Shown: positions 42,899 through 56,200 of the stretch, one piece after another
Numbering within the stretch: the first letter of the stretch is position 1
Layout: each line of letters begins with the position of its first letter
Source of the DNA: Eretmocerus hayati
Lineage: Eukaryota; Arthropoda; Insecta; Hymenoptera; Aphelinidae
DNA length: 64,000 bases
Direction: 5' to 3'
Assembly (NCBI GenBank): GCA_029851415.1
Contig: CM056742.1
Location: 159,159,121-159,223,120, forward strand
Translations under genes and position numbers: made by a program
The notes under the pieces: model-generated
Told to the model about the DNA's origin: nothing
Seen by the model: the letters and a program-made list of their open reading frames with translations, nothing else
Databases searched by the model: none

Positions 42899-45132
42899 GA
42901 TAGTCCCAGAATTTTCTTTGAATCATCAAAAAAAAACATTTGATCTTCGAAGCAAACTTTTTAAAAACAAGGCATTTCAACATAGGATTTCGTACGCGAT
43001 GAGGTGAAGTCTCAGTTAGAATCTAGTCATGCCTTTTTAAAATGAATCAGATCTTCGCCCTTTTGTTAGCTCGGATGCATATCGATCACTCATTTCCTCT
43101 TCTCTTGAGCATTCGTGAAAAATGATCTTGCATAATTATGAGAGAAATACTTGTTGAATTTTCACAAAAATCAATAATTGATCATTTCAGACCTTTGATC
43201 CACTCAGATGTAGGTTCAGCAAAAAAAAAATATAGCGCACTAGATTCAACTAGTATAAAAAAATTTGCTCTGGTCACCTACAATTTGCTCGTATAGACTG
43301 TATAGTACGATGAGTCAGACAATACATCAGACAATGGGCAAATCTGTGCTAGAGAAACTCCATTATCCATAATAAAATGAAAAGATAAAAAAACTCTCCC
43401 AAGAGAGGTAAATTTCTCGCGCTATTTATGTTATAAGTCACGACATTCAAGCGTAAGTCTAGTGTCGAGTATACGCCTTTACATATTATTTTGTATAACA
43501 TGTTAACCGTTACACGGGCTACTAATTATACGGGGCGTTTCTTCCTTCTCGCGCTCCAAAATATCATAGACATCCATACAGTAGTCCCCCCAGGAGAGAC
43601 ACATTTGTCTGAGTCCGAGGACATTATTCTCCATCATTCGGTGCACGCGTCAAATCTCTATTCATTCACTAAAAATTTTCGTCACTCAACCTTCACAATC
43701 ATTAGGTATTCATCAAAAATTCGCTATCCATTACGATTTACTGCTCCATCATTAATGAATCACGTTCAAATCTTTTATCTCAACACGATGTTGAAGGTTA
43801 CGCGTGGCCAGACAATTCCTTATTGAAATATAAGTATAAGTAAAGAGTAACACATCAATTTTCAACGTTATATCGAGCTTATGTAAAATGAGCGCTAGAT
43901 AATCCCGTATAATAATCTCATATCTTTTGCCAAGATATTTTTTCGCCACATCCTCGCTAAACAATATACTCACAACCTTGCTCACTCTTTTCATCAGCGA
44001 GCAGGAAAGACATTCCCTTTCAAATCGCAATTCTACAATTGTAGTTGCAGCTGATGGCTATATGGTATAGAACTCGATGAAAAGAGGTAGCCTTCGATAC
44101 GCGTTTCTACATATAGGTACAAAACTCGTACTCGATAGATAGACGTTCATTTTTTTTTTTTTTTTTTTCAAGCAGCGAATTGCCAATGTTATGTGCATTG
44201 TGCACACGTGGGAATCGAGGTTTTGCGCGGTGCGCGCAATACGATTGTTTACTATATGAGATACGGCCGGATAATATATACTACCACAGTCTCCACACGC
44301 GCGTAATTTGACAATTGGCTCGTGCGAAAACTCACGTGGTACATATAGAGGTTCTAGCAGAGAGATTATTTCATTTTCCGACGAGTGTAACGAGAATGGT
44401 GGTGTCGGCATATATTGTATAGATAGACAATGCTCGAGCTACATATCTTTCCGTATATTTCATCGTATATGTATAGAGAGGAGTATATACACCTATTGAA
44501 GGTGAGTTTTATTGTTTACTGTTGTATTGACATGGATGGGTAGGTTTTTTACCATATATATGTGTGAGATTTCTCGTGTTTTTTTTTTTGCATCAATTGC
44601 GTAACGTGACGATTATTTAGTACGATTCGTAGTGTGCGTGAATTACGATGTACACGACAGGTTCACGGCTGCAGATAATTGCGCAATGAACCGCGAATTA
44701 CTTGGTTACGAATACATGACTGTAATTATTCATCAGAAGATCGATGGAGCTTCGTGCGTTCCTGTATATAATTTTTATTTATGATGAAGAATTTTTACAA
44801 AATTTTAGGTAATAATGAGAAAGAGAGTAGGATTGACATAAAATTGAGATGAATTTAAGATCTTGGCTCGAGGCTATGACTGATCTATTTTCATAAATTA
44901 AGTCTAAACCATTATCTCAGACTGTTGACCAGAGTAATTGAGATTGGATCCAGGAACTGTCCATTTGAGACACAGAATGACTCGAAACTATTATTGAGTC
45001 TTTTGAGAAACTTTAATCACCTGCTGGCGCCTCGGTATTGGCGTGATTGATCAAAAATTATTCCCCAGTTAATAAAAACTATTAGTAAATTTCTCTCAGT
45101 GTCCCCTGCATGGAGGTCGGACGTGGTTTCCC
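42899..45132. other. Unannotated region with simple-sequence tracts
   Basis: No recognised gene. A long T tract lies at 44150-44168. Around 44200-44700 the sequence is rich in TATATA, CG-containing and TGTG motifs and is free of recognisable transposons, so it may hold regulatory DNA. This is only a suspicion. Confidence 0.35.
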
Positions 45133-45375
45133 TACTGTCGTTGAAATTTCAGTGAGCATCAGCGATGGTTTTCATTCAGTGCTCCAAAGCTTTTGACATT
45201 ATCTTATTCCCTGTAGTTTCCATTAGTTTTAGTGTGTCTCATTGGCGAATCAGTTGATAAAATTCAAACATCAATGATGCTCCACTGAAACTTCAGAGAA
45301 TATGATATGCCATAGAAGTTTCGGAGCACTGAATGCAAACCATCGCTGATATGCTCACTGAAACTTTAGTGACGA
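45133..45375. mobile_element. Hairpin MITE
   Basis: Inverted arms share TTTCAGTGAGCAT, AGCGATGGTTT and CATTCAGTGCTCC, at 45148-45200 and, inverted, at about 45320-45372. The centre is about 115 bp. No clear target duplication. Confidence 0.6.
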
Positions 45376-46342
45376 GGATTCATTCGACATTCAAGATCAC
45401 TGATCAGAAGAGTCATAAGTCAAAGTCGATTCGAAATAATAACACCGGATTTCAGTGACTTCCCACTGATTGACACGAAGAAATTAGTTGATGGTATGAA
45501 AATTATCATTCCTTTCCCTCCTCACATAAATATTTTGACTTATTCGTCATGTTGTCCATTTTCTTTTCAACTAAAATAACGGAGGGTCACAAAAATTCTC
45601 GATTCCCCTCGCTCGTACATAAATTTGAATTGACAAAACCGATACAACTCTTCAATCAGCCGTGAATAGCAGATCTAGTAGTTTGCTATTTTTGGACGTC
45701 GCGACATGCACGTTGCATCGATCAAATCGAGTGGAAGAACGATTGACCCATTAGCACGTGCAATAGTATAGGTAAATATAGATATTCACGTTGCGCATAT
45801 CGGGCTCCCGTTGACTTAGTGGCCCAGATAACGGGATTCCCTTGAAAGCCGATTTACTTTTACTCGGCGAGCTCTTTCTCACTCTCTCACAATACATATA
45901 TATATCCCATTTATGAAGCAATGCAACAATTGTCCCGATTGATTCTCATCCTTGACTCTCTTACACGATGACTTGGATTAAAATGTCATACTACTGTACA
46001 TTATAGTATAGTATTCAACATGAATAACACTTACGCTTACGCAGCACAATTGCATAAAATCCATCACACCCTCAAAACAAGAAAAGAAATAATCAAGCTC
46101 TACTGCATTCGTGCCTTACATTTGCGATGAGCCATCAATTTTTGCACTCTCTACATCTTTTGGGACTCGGTCCATAACAAGGAAGAAAGACTATCTCACC
46201 GTAATAATACATCGTATAAAAAATTATGTAATGCGCTACATAATGATGTACCGGTACAAATATTTGTATTTGTTTTGCAGCAGTGTATTTATATAGTATA
46301 TCCGTGTACGCAGAACCGGAATATTTTTGACTCTTTTCAAAT
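45376..46342. other. Unannotated spacer
   Basis: AT-rich, no recognised feature. Confidence 0.4.
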
Positions 46343-47609
46343 ACCGTCAAATTGGGTAACTTTGGTACAGTGGGTGCAACTTTGGTACACCCCTGAAAGA
46401 TGACTTCCAGAGCTGCGTTCGGCCAGGTAAATGATTTTATCGCTCTGAAACCTATTCTCCCCTCTTGGCACACGCATAAACAATTTGTTGAGCCACCGTA
46501 GATCCCGCGTGGATGATTGTAGTCGTTTATTGAAGCTTTTCCCGAAAAGACTGATTTAGCAGCGATGCGCGAGTGGTCCAGTTAGTGTATCTGGCAAGAA
46601 GTGTTCCGGAACGATCTACGGTTGAATAATACTACATTTGGACCACATATACCACCATATTGAAGGAACCATCGTCATATTGGAGTATTTGAAGCATTTG
46701 GAATTTAAGTAAATGAAAAACAGGAAAAAAAATCATGAAAAAACGTACCAAAGTTACCCCACTCTAGGTAAGAAGCATGAGAATAGGGTTACTTCACTAC
46801 ACCTTCCTATGACAGCTTCTTTTCATCTCATCTCGAGTAGACTCTAGTAAAAATAATAAGTGTCTCATGATCATATATGAACATGTTCCCGACCGGCCTG
46901 GGGTCATACATGACCACCTATGACCATGAGGCCGAAGTCATAGGTCGTCATTGGTCTCCATAATTGATCCTAGGAATTCAGGTTGGGAATGAAGCACTTG
47001 ATTGCCAACTCGAAATGTTTCTCAATCCGAATCTTCGAAATGAGCGCGCTTGGGGCTCCAACTGTTAGGCCTCCATCCGATATTGAAAATGTCATGTACA
47101 ACCACTTGATTACAATACCCTACGGCCATGTATGAGTTGGCTTTGTGTACCTATGACTGACCATGGAGACATAAGATTTTCTGAGTTCATAAGATGGTCA
47201 TAGATGACCACAGTTCGGCTGGGAACATGTTCATATATGATCATCAGGCACTTATTTTTACTAGGGGAGTGGTGGTCTATAAGGTCTCGAAATGTTTCAA
47301 ACAGCTTAAAATGAAACGTTTGAACGATTAAAATTGATTCACTCGCGTGGTTGTGGGTAGAGTTGGAATATTTTGTAAGTGTACCAAAGTTGCCCCATTG
47401 AGGTCTAACTTTGGTACACTTCTTCAACTGCTAATAGCTCCGGCTGAAACTCTTCAAATTGAACTTTTCAGCCCGTCAATCAAAAGCTGAGACTGTAAGC
47501 TTTCAATTGACCACTAATAGAAGTGGGCTTTGTTAATGTATGTTGAGATGCCGAGCCAAAGAGAATAAAAAGTAACGAAATCGTACCAAATTTACCCAAT
47601 TTGACGGTG
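46343..47609. mobile_element. CCGTCAAATTGGG element, copy B (inverse)
   Basis: Same family as 40997-42030 but in opposite orientation. Ends CCGTCAAATTGGGTAACTTT and, inverted, CCGTCAAATTGGGTAAATTT. It lacks the piggyBac-like MITE of copy A but carries its own nested insertion at 46844-47264. The two copies could pair over about 1 kb across a 4.3-kb interval. Confidence 0.75.
46844..47264. mobile_element. Nested 421-bp TIR element
   Basis: Ends CTAGTAAAAATAATAAGTGT and, inverted, CTAGTAAAAATAAGTGCCTG, followed by ATGATCATATATGAACATGT on both sides. Copy A (around 41280-41300) has no such sequence between the matching flanks. Rich in CATGACC/GGTCATG-type palindromes. Target duplication not clear. 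Confidence 0.7.
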
Positions 47610-48776
47610 GTAAATCTGTAATGATATCTTCACTCATAATCGTTCACTTTCAATTCCCCTCGATGACACTGGCGATTGAGTGTTGGGCAAAACTCTTCAA
47701 TTTTGATCATTTCATTTCGATGATGGATCATTTTTTTTCTTTTTTTTTTTTAAAGCTCTATTGATTATTCGCGGACCATACGGTTTTTGAGAGAGTGTGA
47801 GCGTAGGTGAATGAATGGAATTTTAGCCAGTAACATTTATCGGTGGATGGATGGGTAGTTAAAAATGACCCAAAATGAGTTTATATGTGGTTCGTGGCGA
47901 AAGACTCTATATTGTGATCATGTACACTTTTGAGAAAATTTACGCTGTACACAATCTAAAAATTCCATCTAAGATGGCACAATCTGCAAAGAGACAGAGT
48001 GAGGGTGCAAAATAGTAAACACCGTAAACGTGAGAGCGCTAATGGGTCGTAACAAGACGTAATTCAAAGATGGTGGTCTATAGGCAAAGTTGGAATGGCA
48101 AAAAGGTCAAGTGCAATCAAGAATCATATGTCGCTAAATTGCATGCACATACACAGAAGGTTCCTACACCATACCTCAAGATTTATACACGAATAAAACT
48201 ATCTTTCCCGTGATGGAATTCCATGAAAAACATGATTTACTTCAACGTTTAAGCTATAAAAGTCATTCATTCATTTCCCTATAGCGCATTCCTAGCACGC
48301 GACTCGTGCACATATCGCACTTGGCATTTTTTCATATAGTGTATAGCATCTCTAAGATCCAAGTCGTAAAATCTTGCGCATGAGTGCGATTCGCACATCA
48401 CACCATAGAACGAATATTCATACTCATACACACACATATAAATTTTGTGCATGTCCTTTACGGGCCTTATCTTCCGAGTTCATCTTTTCTCTTGCAAAAG
48501 ATATATAAAACCTGGGGTACTTTCGTCCGAGTTGAATTCGCGAATCTCTTTCTCCAATCCAGACGTTGGTCTTGTACGTCTGGTTCACTCCAGGTGTCGT
48601 ATCAAGTTCGTATCGGACCTTCTGTACGCGTTATTTTGTGAAAAAAGCCAAACTTTCTCCGTTGCTCAAAGGTCGAGTGATGAAGTATATCTACACTGAA
48701 TATATACATATATGTAATACTGTGAGTTGTAACCAGACGTTGAATTGCTAATACATATAGGTAATAAGTATACTAA
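47610..48776. other. Unannotated spacer
   Basis: No recognised gene. Three overlapping + frames around 48384-48751 remain open but show no domain, and codon use looks random. Confidence 0.35.
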
Positions 48777-50217
48777 GGTGACACTTATTTCCCGACCCCC
48801 CTGGATCCTTCGCGCACGAGCGGATATTTCAATTTCAAGATAAAACTAGATCGATGAAATTTTTTTCAGATTTTTAGAGGTAGCCTATATATTGCCCATT
48901 TTGACATACATTTTCAATTTTTTCGCAGTTTTGAGACGTTTTTCGACAAAATTCGTCAGCTTACTTGGCAAGCACTTGCAATACAAGTAGAATGAAGCAA
49001 ACCGAGCTGAATAACATTGATTGGGATGGTCTTAGGAAACTTTCAACGCACGGAGCGGTTAGTTTTAGTTTGATTCAAGGGTCAGAACGGGGCCAGAACG
49101 GCAGGAATACAGTCCTAAAATCACTTTTTATCGCAGTTTTCGAGTTCTCCTGCGCACGCGTGATTTTCTACGGTTTTGATAATATTTTCAATTATAGCCC
49201 ATGCGATTTCCTTCAAAATGACCACTGCCAAAAGTCAATTCGATGCAATGGGACCGGAGTAGTGAACCATTTTGGATGAGGTGAAGTCCAAGATGGAAAT
49301 CCGTGCAAATTGGTCGAGATCGCCGGCGATGCTTTCGATTTTGTTCAGCGTGTTTCTCGGGTTTTCCTGCATCGAATCGACTTCGACAAGGGGTCATTTT
49401 AAAGGAAATTGTCTAAGTTATCGAAGTGAGTAGGCTACGGAGTGGTAAGTTGATGGTGAGTTATGGGACATTGGACATTAAAACAGTTTTCAATCAAATA
49501 AAAAAGTGTTTTCAACAGTTTAGCGTAATTATATTGTTACTTACCACCCATTTAACACGCCGCAATCTACTAATTTCGATAGCTCAGACAATTTCCTTTA
49601 AAATGACCCCTTGGTGAAGTCGATTCGACGCAGGGAAATCCAAGAAACACGCTGGACAAAATCAAAAGCATCGTAGGCGGTCTCGACCAATTTGCACGGA
49701 TTTCCATCTTGGACTTCACCTCATCCAAAATGATTCACTACTCCGGTCCCATTGCATCGAATTGACTTTTAGCAATGGTCATTTTGAAGGAAATCGCACG
49801 AGCTATCGATTGAAAATATTATCAAATCCGTGGAAAATCACGCACGCGCAGGAGAACTCGAAAACTGCGATAAAAAGTGATTTTAGGACTTTATTTCTGC
49901 CGTTCTGGCCCCGTTCTGACCCTTGAATCAAACTAAAACTAGTGCGTTGAAAGTTTCCTAAGACCATCCCAATCAATGTTATCCAGCTCGGTTTGCTTCA
50001 TTCTACTTGTATTGCAAGTGCTTGCCAAGTAAAGCTGACGAATTTTGTCGAAAAACGTCTCAAAACTGCGAACAAATTGAAAATGTATGTCAAAATGGGC
50101 ACTATATAGGCTACCTCTAAAAATCTGAAAAAAATTTCATCGATCTAGTTTTATCTTGAAATTGAAATATCCGCTCGTGCGCGAAGGATCCAGGGGGGTC
50201 GGGAAATAAGTTTCACC
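48777..50217. mobile_element. 1.44-kb foldback element (GGTGAMACTTATTTCCC)
   Basis: Ends GGTGACACTTATTTCCCGAC and, inverted, GGTGAAACTTATTTCCCGAC. The two arms (about 48777-49430 and about 49560-50217) are nearly identical for over 600 bp and enclose a short unique centre, so transcripts would form one long hairpin. No transposase frame. Apparent frames at 48965-49279 and 49188-49397 are arm sequence. Confidence 0.85.
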
Positions 50218-53200
50218 ATAATGTATACCTATATGCATAGGTCAGTAATGCCCTAAAGGACTTGTCAAAGAACGATTCGCTAGTGGTTCAATTCTTGCAT
50301 GACACCCGAGGCCTCCTGACGCTTATAACCTGATGGCAATTAGTTTCCAATCGTATCAGCTCAGTTGACAGGAATCGACCACCGTTGTGATTTACCCCTC
50401 GGCCATAATTTGTTATTCGGCACAATTTAGTAATGGCTTTGGGGTAAGTTTAAATTAATGTCGTAGAATGATGCTCTTAATCTTGTCGTTTTTTGAGATT
50501 TTTGTCTTATTGGGAAAAATCATACACTTTATTAGATGCACGGAATTTGAATTTCGAATTTTATTGAAGCTGTGATGGTTCAATTCACTTTCGGCCAAAA
50601 ACCACCATGAAACATTTTTATCAAAAAGTCGAATGTTTCGCTGATAGAGAGTGGACAGATTCAGTCAAATTGATTTCTCTTGAAATATGACACCACAGTC
50701 TTCGTTATTATTTTCGACCGCGGTTATCTTGTAGGAGCGCAGTTTCTATTTCTTTAATTAGAGCTCGCATGAACAAACTGACATTTACATTTCTCATATA
50801 GAAGAAATAGAAGAAACCGGATTTGCTTGTCATGGATATTAATTTTCTGCAATTATACGTGTCAGAAATGACTAAATACGAGTGTAACACGGCAATCAAA
50901 AACTTGTTGGACAAAAAATATCGTAAGCTTTACAAGATCATAAGCAATATTTCAATCACATGCTTGAAACAGTTTTTGTGCAATTTAGCTGTTTTTTGGA
51001 ATCTTGATGCGAGGTATAGTGATTTCGCGTCGTTATTAATTCGTAGAAAAATACGTAGGAAGATATTTTCTTCGCTTTTTACCTAAAACTGGGAGAAATC
51101 AGTGCATTCTTTCGGTATGTGTCGAGAATCTTTGTAATTTTTTCGAATTTCAGTAATGCATTGAAATCATCAAATTGATTCATTGGAACCCGATTTTTAA
51201 TTCTTTTTCTGCAAATTTAGAGAAGTTATGGTCCAACGTTCGCGCGTTTCTCGTGTCAGTGACGTAGCGAGTTCGCTTTTGACATCATAGATAGGATTCT
51301 GTCAAAGTAACCGAAAAGAAGTATAGTGTCAGAGTTCTTACCAAATGAGAAATTTAGTTCCAACTCTGTCAAACGTAGATACACACCTGCAACAAAAACG
51401 AAGGCACTGGTTAATGACAATTCATTATGAGTGCATTTACAATAATATATAGTCTACTTTATCATATCGATTTCCTGATATTCTGGGTATGAGGAATTGA
51501 TTCAAAATTTTCAACAACTCAAACAGTAAAGGATTAATCATCGATATCCAGCACATGTAAAGGGACTTTCACATACTATGTGACCGAAAATTCACTCACT
51601 CCATCCTCCCACCCATTTATTTAGAACAGAAATAGGGCACGATGAGTCAGAAATTACATTCGAAATTCAATCTTACAATGACATTATAAAAGAGGGCAAA
51701 TTCTGGAAGTAGATTTGAACATCGACATCCTCGTATCATATCTCCGATACGTTATCTTTTTCGGCCTCCACGCCTTATCTGATGCGACCAGACTACCATA
51801 AAATAGGTATAGGGCCTGATAGGCACCACTACCCTCAAAAGCTTCTGCAACAAAGGAGTCTCTGCAGCGTCTGGTAAAAATTGTTATGGTAAATTTCAAG
51901 CCCCTGGCCATTTTCTCTCATTTCTTGTACCCAGATACCGAAATATCGAATCCCGGTTGACGGTCCGTCTAATCTTCAACCCTCATCTCCCACACTCTGT
52001 ACACTACAGACAAGAAAGAGAGAGACCCCTCCCCCTTCATCTCAAAAATAGTGCAACGCTCGATAATTGGTAATATATGACGACCACGAGGACGACCAGG
52101 GAGCAACACTCGTTCGCACTAAAAAAATAGCCATTGTCTTCGAAGATCTAGCGAGCCCATCTGCATTTATACATGCACATCCACATATTCATCTATAAAA
52201 CGTGTGTGGAGCCATCTCGAATTGTGGAAAGAACCCTTTTAAAGGTCGTGCTAAGCCCAGGGCGTAACATGTGTATGTATAGAATATCACGTTTCGCGCC
52301 TTATTATAAGATGATAAATGTATATTCGAGTTTATGTACAGCATCATCAGACGATATGATTTTCTGATGTATTCTCTGACGCACGAGGCAGATTCTCCAG
52401 CATCGCTTTTGCTTCATGATGATGATGCTGCGTATGTAAGTATGTAATTGCATCTTCTTACCGCGATGCTGCATAGTCTCTCTCTCTGATGTGTAGTACT
52501 ATATGTACGCCTGCGGCAATTGCGGCGTGAAAATCTACGTAAATCCGCCAAGACACGATGCATCGTTTCTCCTCTACGAGACTCGAGTTTCATAAGATGA
52601 AAAGCTCGTTGTTTTTGAGATATTCTGCTGCATTGAGAGAACCAGAGTCAAGGTCTCTATTCTTCTATATATTATTGTGTGAAAATTCATACATGCATTC
52701 GTAGTTAGTAGAGCTTTTAGTTGTGATGTGCGTGTAATGCGCGCTGACGGCCGAGACGAATTGTTTAACGTGATATGGTAGACAAACGCTTTAGTGCATG
52801 AGTTATACGAGGTACACGATTTTGGCCTCAGGCGTAAAGATGATCGTTTATAGAGATTAGACGCTAGATTATTGCTTTGCTATGTAAAATAATATAAAGT
52901 TTTTTTTTATTAAAAATTTTTTAAATAAATTTCTACAATGTTTTCTGGAATGCAAAATAAAAGGTTAACTACAAATTTTCAAGATGCTGTGAGTACAAAG
53001 ATTCTATAATCAGAAGAAAATCAGCGCTATTACTTTAAAAAGTCCGAACTTGCGAGATTTTCCGCGTTATCGATTTCTTTCGCCAAATTTTTCCCCGCTG
53101 ATCAAAGGTATCGTGTAATGACGAATCTGAGAGTTGGTAATCTGATAATGAAAGTTTTGGATCAAATGCAGGGTATTATATGTCTCAATCAGATGCCATT

Positions 53201-56200
53201 CATGTATATAATATGCGAGGGGGCGACTATAGTCCGAAAAAGTCAATCTTGCTCAAATGATTTTTACAAGTTTTCCTCAAATGAATGTCCAATTGATAAC
53301 GAGTCATTCAAGCAAATTTTTTTTTGGGAAGTCGTATCTCACTTTGAAAAAAAAACTGTTCAAATGTGATTTCAAAGACTCACATTTTATTTTTGATGAA
53401 AAGTATATCGTTCCAAAAATGAAAAATCAAACAACTACAAATCAAAAAACCTTCCTGTTCACATAAATTTTCATCATCAGGCAGTTCCTCGGATGGAAAT
53501 TTCTACCAAAATTGAGAAATTAGAATACTGTACGTCAAGATTTTGAGGTTCTGTTAGAAAGGAAAACTCTCATAAATGGATATCATAGTATTTTCATTTA
53601 TCTATGACTAACCCATCATATCTCGAATTGAACGAGGAACATCCATTTTGAGCACACACATTCTTAAAGAGTGTCAGTCGAAGATTTTGCTGCAAAAAAC
53701 CTATTTTGATCATCTTAACCAACCAATTAACTTGCATATCGTCGAAAGCTATAACTATGAGACGTCATACATCTTCTTTGCTCCTCGAGTTTATGGTGTT
53801 GAAGTTTGAAACGTTTCAATGCAACGATAAAATACAATTTCAGGAAAATAAAGAATTTTGAAGACTTGGGTCACTAACCATTGGTAGAATTCATCACACC
53901 GATCATTGCTTGCTGTTGTTCAGAACAAAAGGACCTCAATTTATGCGCTGATGACTATCTGAGGGTATAAGTTAATCCATTTCGTTGTATTAAAACGTTT
54001 CAAACTTCAACACCATTCGAGTTTCCAAATCAATGATAACAAATTTTGACTACCATCACATAAAACCAATCAAAATACCCTTTGTTCTACGCCGCGACAA
54101 AGAAAGTATCTCATGGCAAAATGTGCGCATCTCTCATATCAAGTTCAAAGATAAATAAGCAAAGCTAATTTTGCGTGTATACTGTAAATTTCCTCAGCGA
54201 ATCCCTGGAGTATATCAAGCAAGCTTTCGAAGCAGAGTCTAGAACGCAAAGATGTGAGCGTAAAGAGTATTAGGATGTCTAGGAAGCTGTTCCCCCAGCG
54301 GTAGGTACTAAATCTCGTGCAAAACTATGACCGTAAACCATCGGAAGCCAGAAGAGGCGAAACGGCGGCATAATATCGTACACAACATTCGAGACGAAGT
54401 CAGCCCCAAGCTATATACGTATCACTACCACCACCACCATCACAGAGTCCTGATATTATTTAGCATAGAAGACTGAATTTCACCCCTCGGCGGAGGCATA
54501 TGTATTACGTAAGAACTGCCGTGTTACCCCCTTGGGGTGGTGGTGATGGTAATGGCTGTACTTGTGTAGATATAGGCTCTCCTTCTTCGTATCTTGACTG
54601 TTGCACGCGTATCAAGGTTGGTTATGTTGGCCAAGACAAGTTACAGAGTCGGCTGAGCCAGAATCGATGAGGCTCGGTTTTTTTACATTACACGTTATAC
54701 TTATGTGCTTGCATCGCATAAATTGATCGTGTCGTGTAAACGCTAACTATTCCCTTGGATTTCACACTTTCATGGACTTGGTTTATGTTGGATTGAGGTT
54801 TGATGTCTGAGAGGTGAACTGATGACATAATTTTGAGAATGATCCGGCGAGATCAATTTTCAGACTATTTTCAATTTTTCATGTCAAAAAAGTACGGCAT
54901 ACCGAGTACGTCACTCAGAAATTGGCTCGAACACATGCCCAGATTTGCCAAAAAGTTTTGGGTTACTTTAAAATTCTCGCATCAAACAATCAAATGAGCT
55001 AGTTGAATTGTGTTTGTTCACGATGAACTTCAGGTGTAAGTAGTAACGTACAACCACCCCTGTGCAATGAAAACATGGATTTCAAGTTGTTGCCATTCAA
55101 GAGTACTACAAACATCTGAATCAGTACAACGAATTCTTTCAAAAGACCACACGTGAATATACGTTGCTGATCTTAATTATGGTTTTGTACAGGGTCAAAG
55201 GATGTATTTTTTTCTTAAATTTGTTTAATTCCATGAGTTGACCCAAGGTCTTACAACTCTCAAGAAATTCAAATAATTTGATGTGACATATAATGCACTC
55301 GCTGGTGAAGATCTCAATTTGCTATACACCTAGAAGGGCTCTCCATCTTTTCAAGATGCGTCTGTAAAGTGTCTTTTCAAGGGAACACAGATACATCGTT
55401 GCATGAGTAATGCAGGGTATAGATGGGGAAACGCGAAGAAAAAGACAGTGAGCAGTGCATACAAGATGAAGAGGAAAATAGCGCGAAAAAAGGATCGCTT
55501 CTACACGGCTTCATGGCGAAGACAAGAGGACGGCGAGGGAATGATGAATGAGAAAAAAGTCGTCAAAAAGTGCAGCAGCAACGACTGATGAAGAAATGAA
55601 CGAGTCATTTCACTTGGAAGAGATTCACCTTACGCTTGACTTGAAACTCCTTCGCCCCTTATTACTCTTCTATACCGTCAGCGCAGAATTTTGTCTTTAT
55701 TTTTCTGAACAAAAAGTCATTTTTCCATCAACATTTCTCATGTAATACGAGAAGATGATTAGAAAAATGTCCATGGATCACAGACAGAAAAAAAATTCAA
55801 AGACACTCTCCAAAGTTTGTGATCAGAAATGGGAAAATGAGGGAGTAAAATGGAGGATAAGCGAAAAGTGGAGTGTCAAGAATGTTCGGCCGGCGTATAA
55901 ACAAAATTAAAAAGCAATCACCGTCGAGTGATTAAAAGAGATAACAGAGTACGAGATGAAAGAGGGGAAACATCGGGAGGTTCAGAGGAGGAATTGGATT
56001 CGAGGGATAAACGAATTTCCAAGTCGGCAAAGAGTCCTCTACCTAAGACTGAACCAATGTTGTGCAGGAGAGAAAAACGGGCTAAATGTGCCGGAACCAA
56101 GTTTGCGTAGAAGACAGAGAAAGACGTTTACGAGTTTGCGTGTCTGGTCTGTTTCTTTATCGCCCTTTGCTACGCGCGCCAGTCTTCATCTTCTCTCTCG

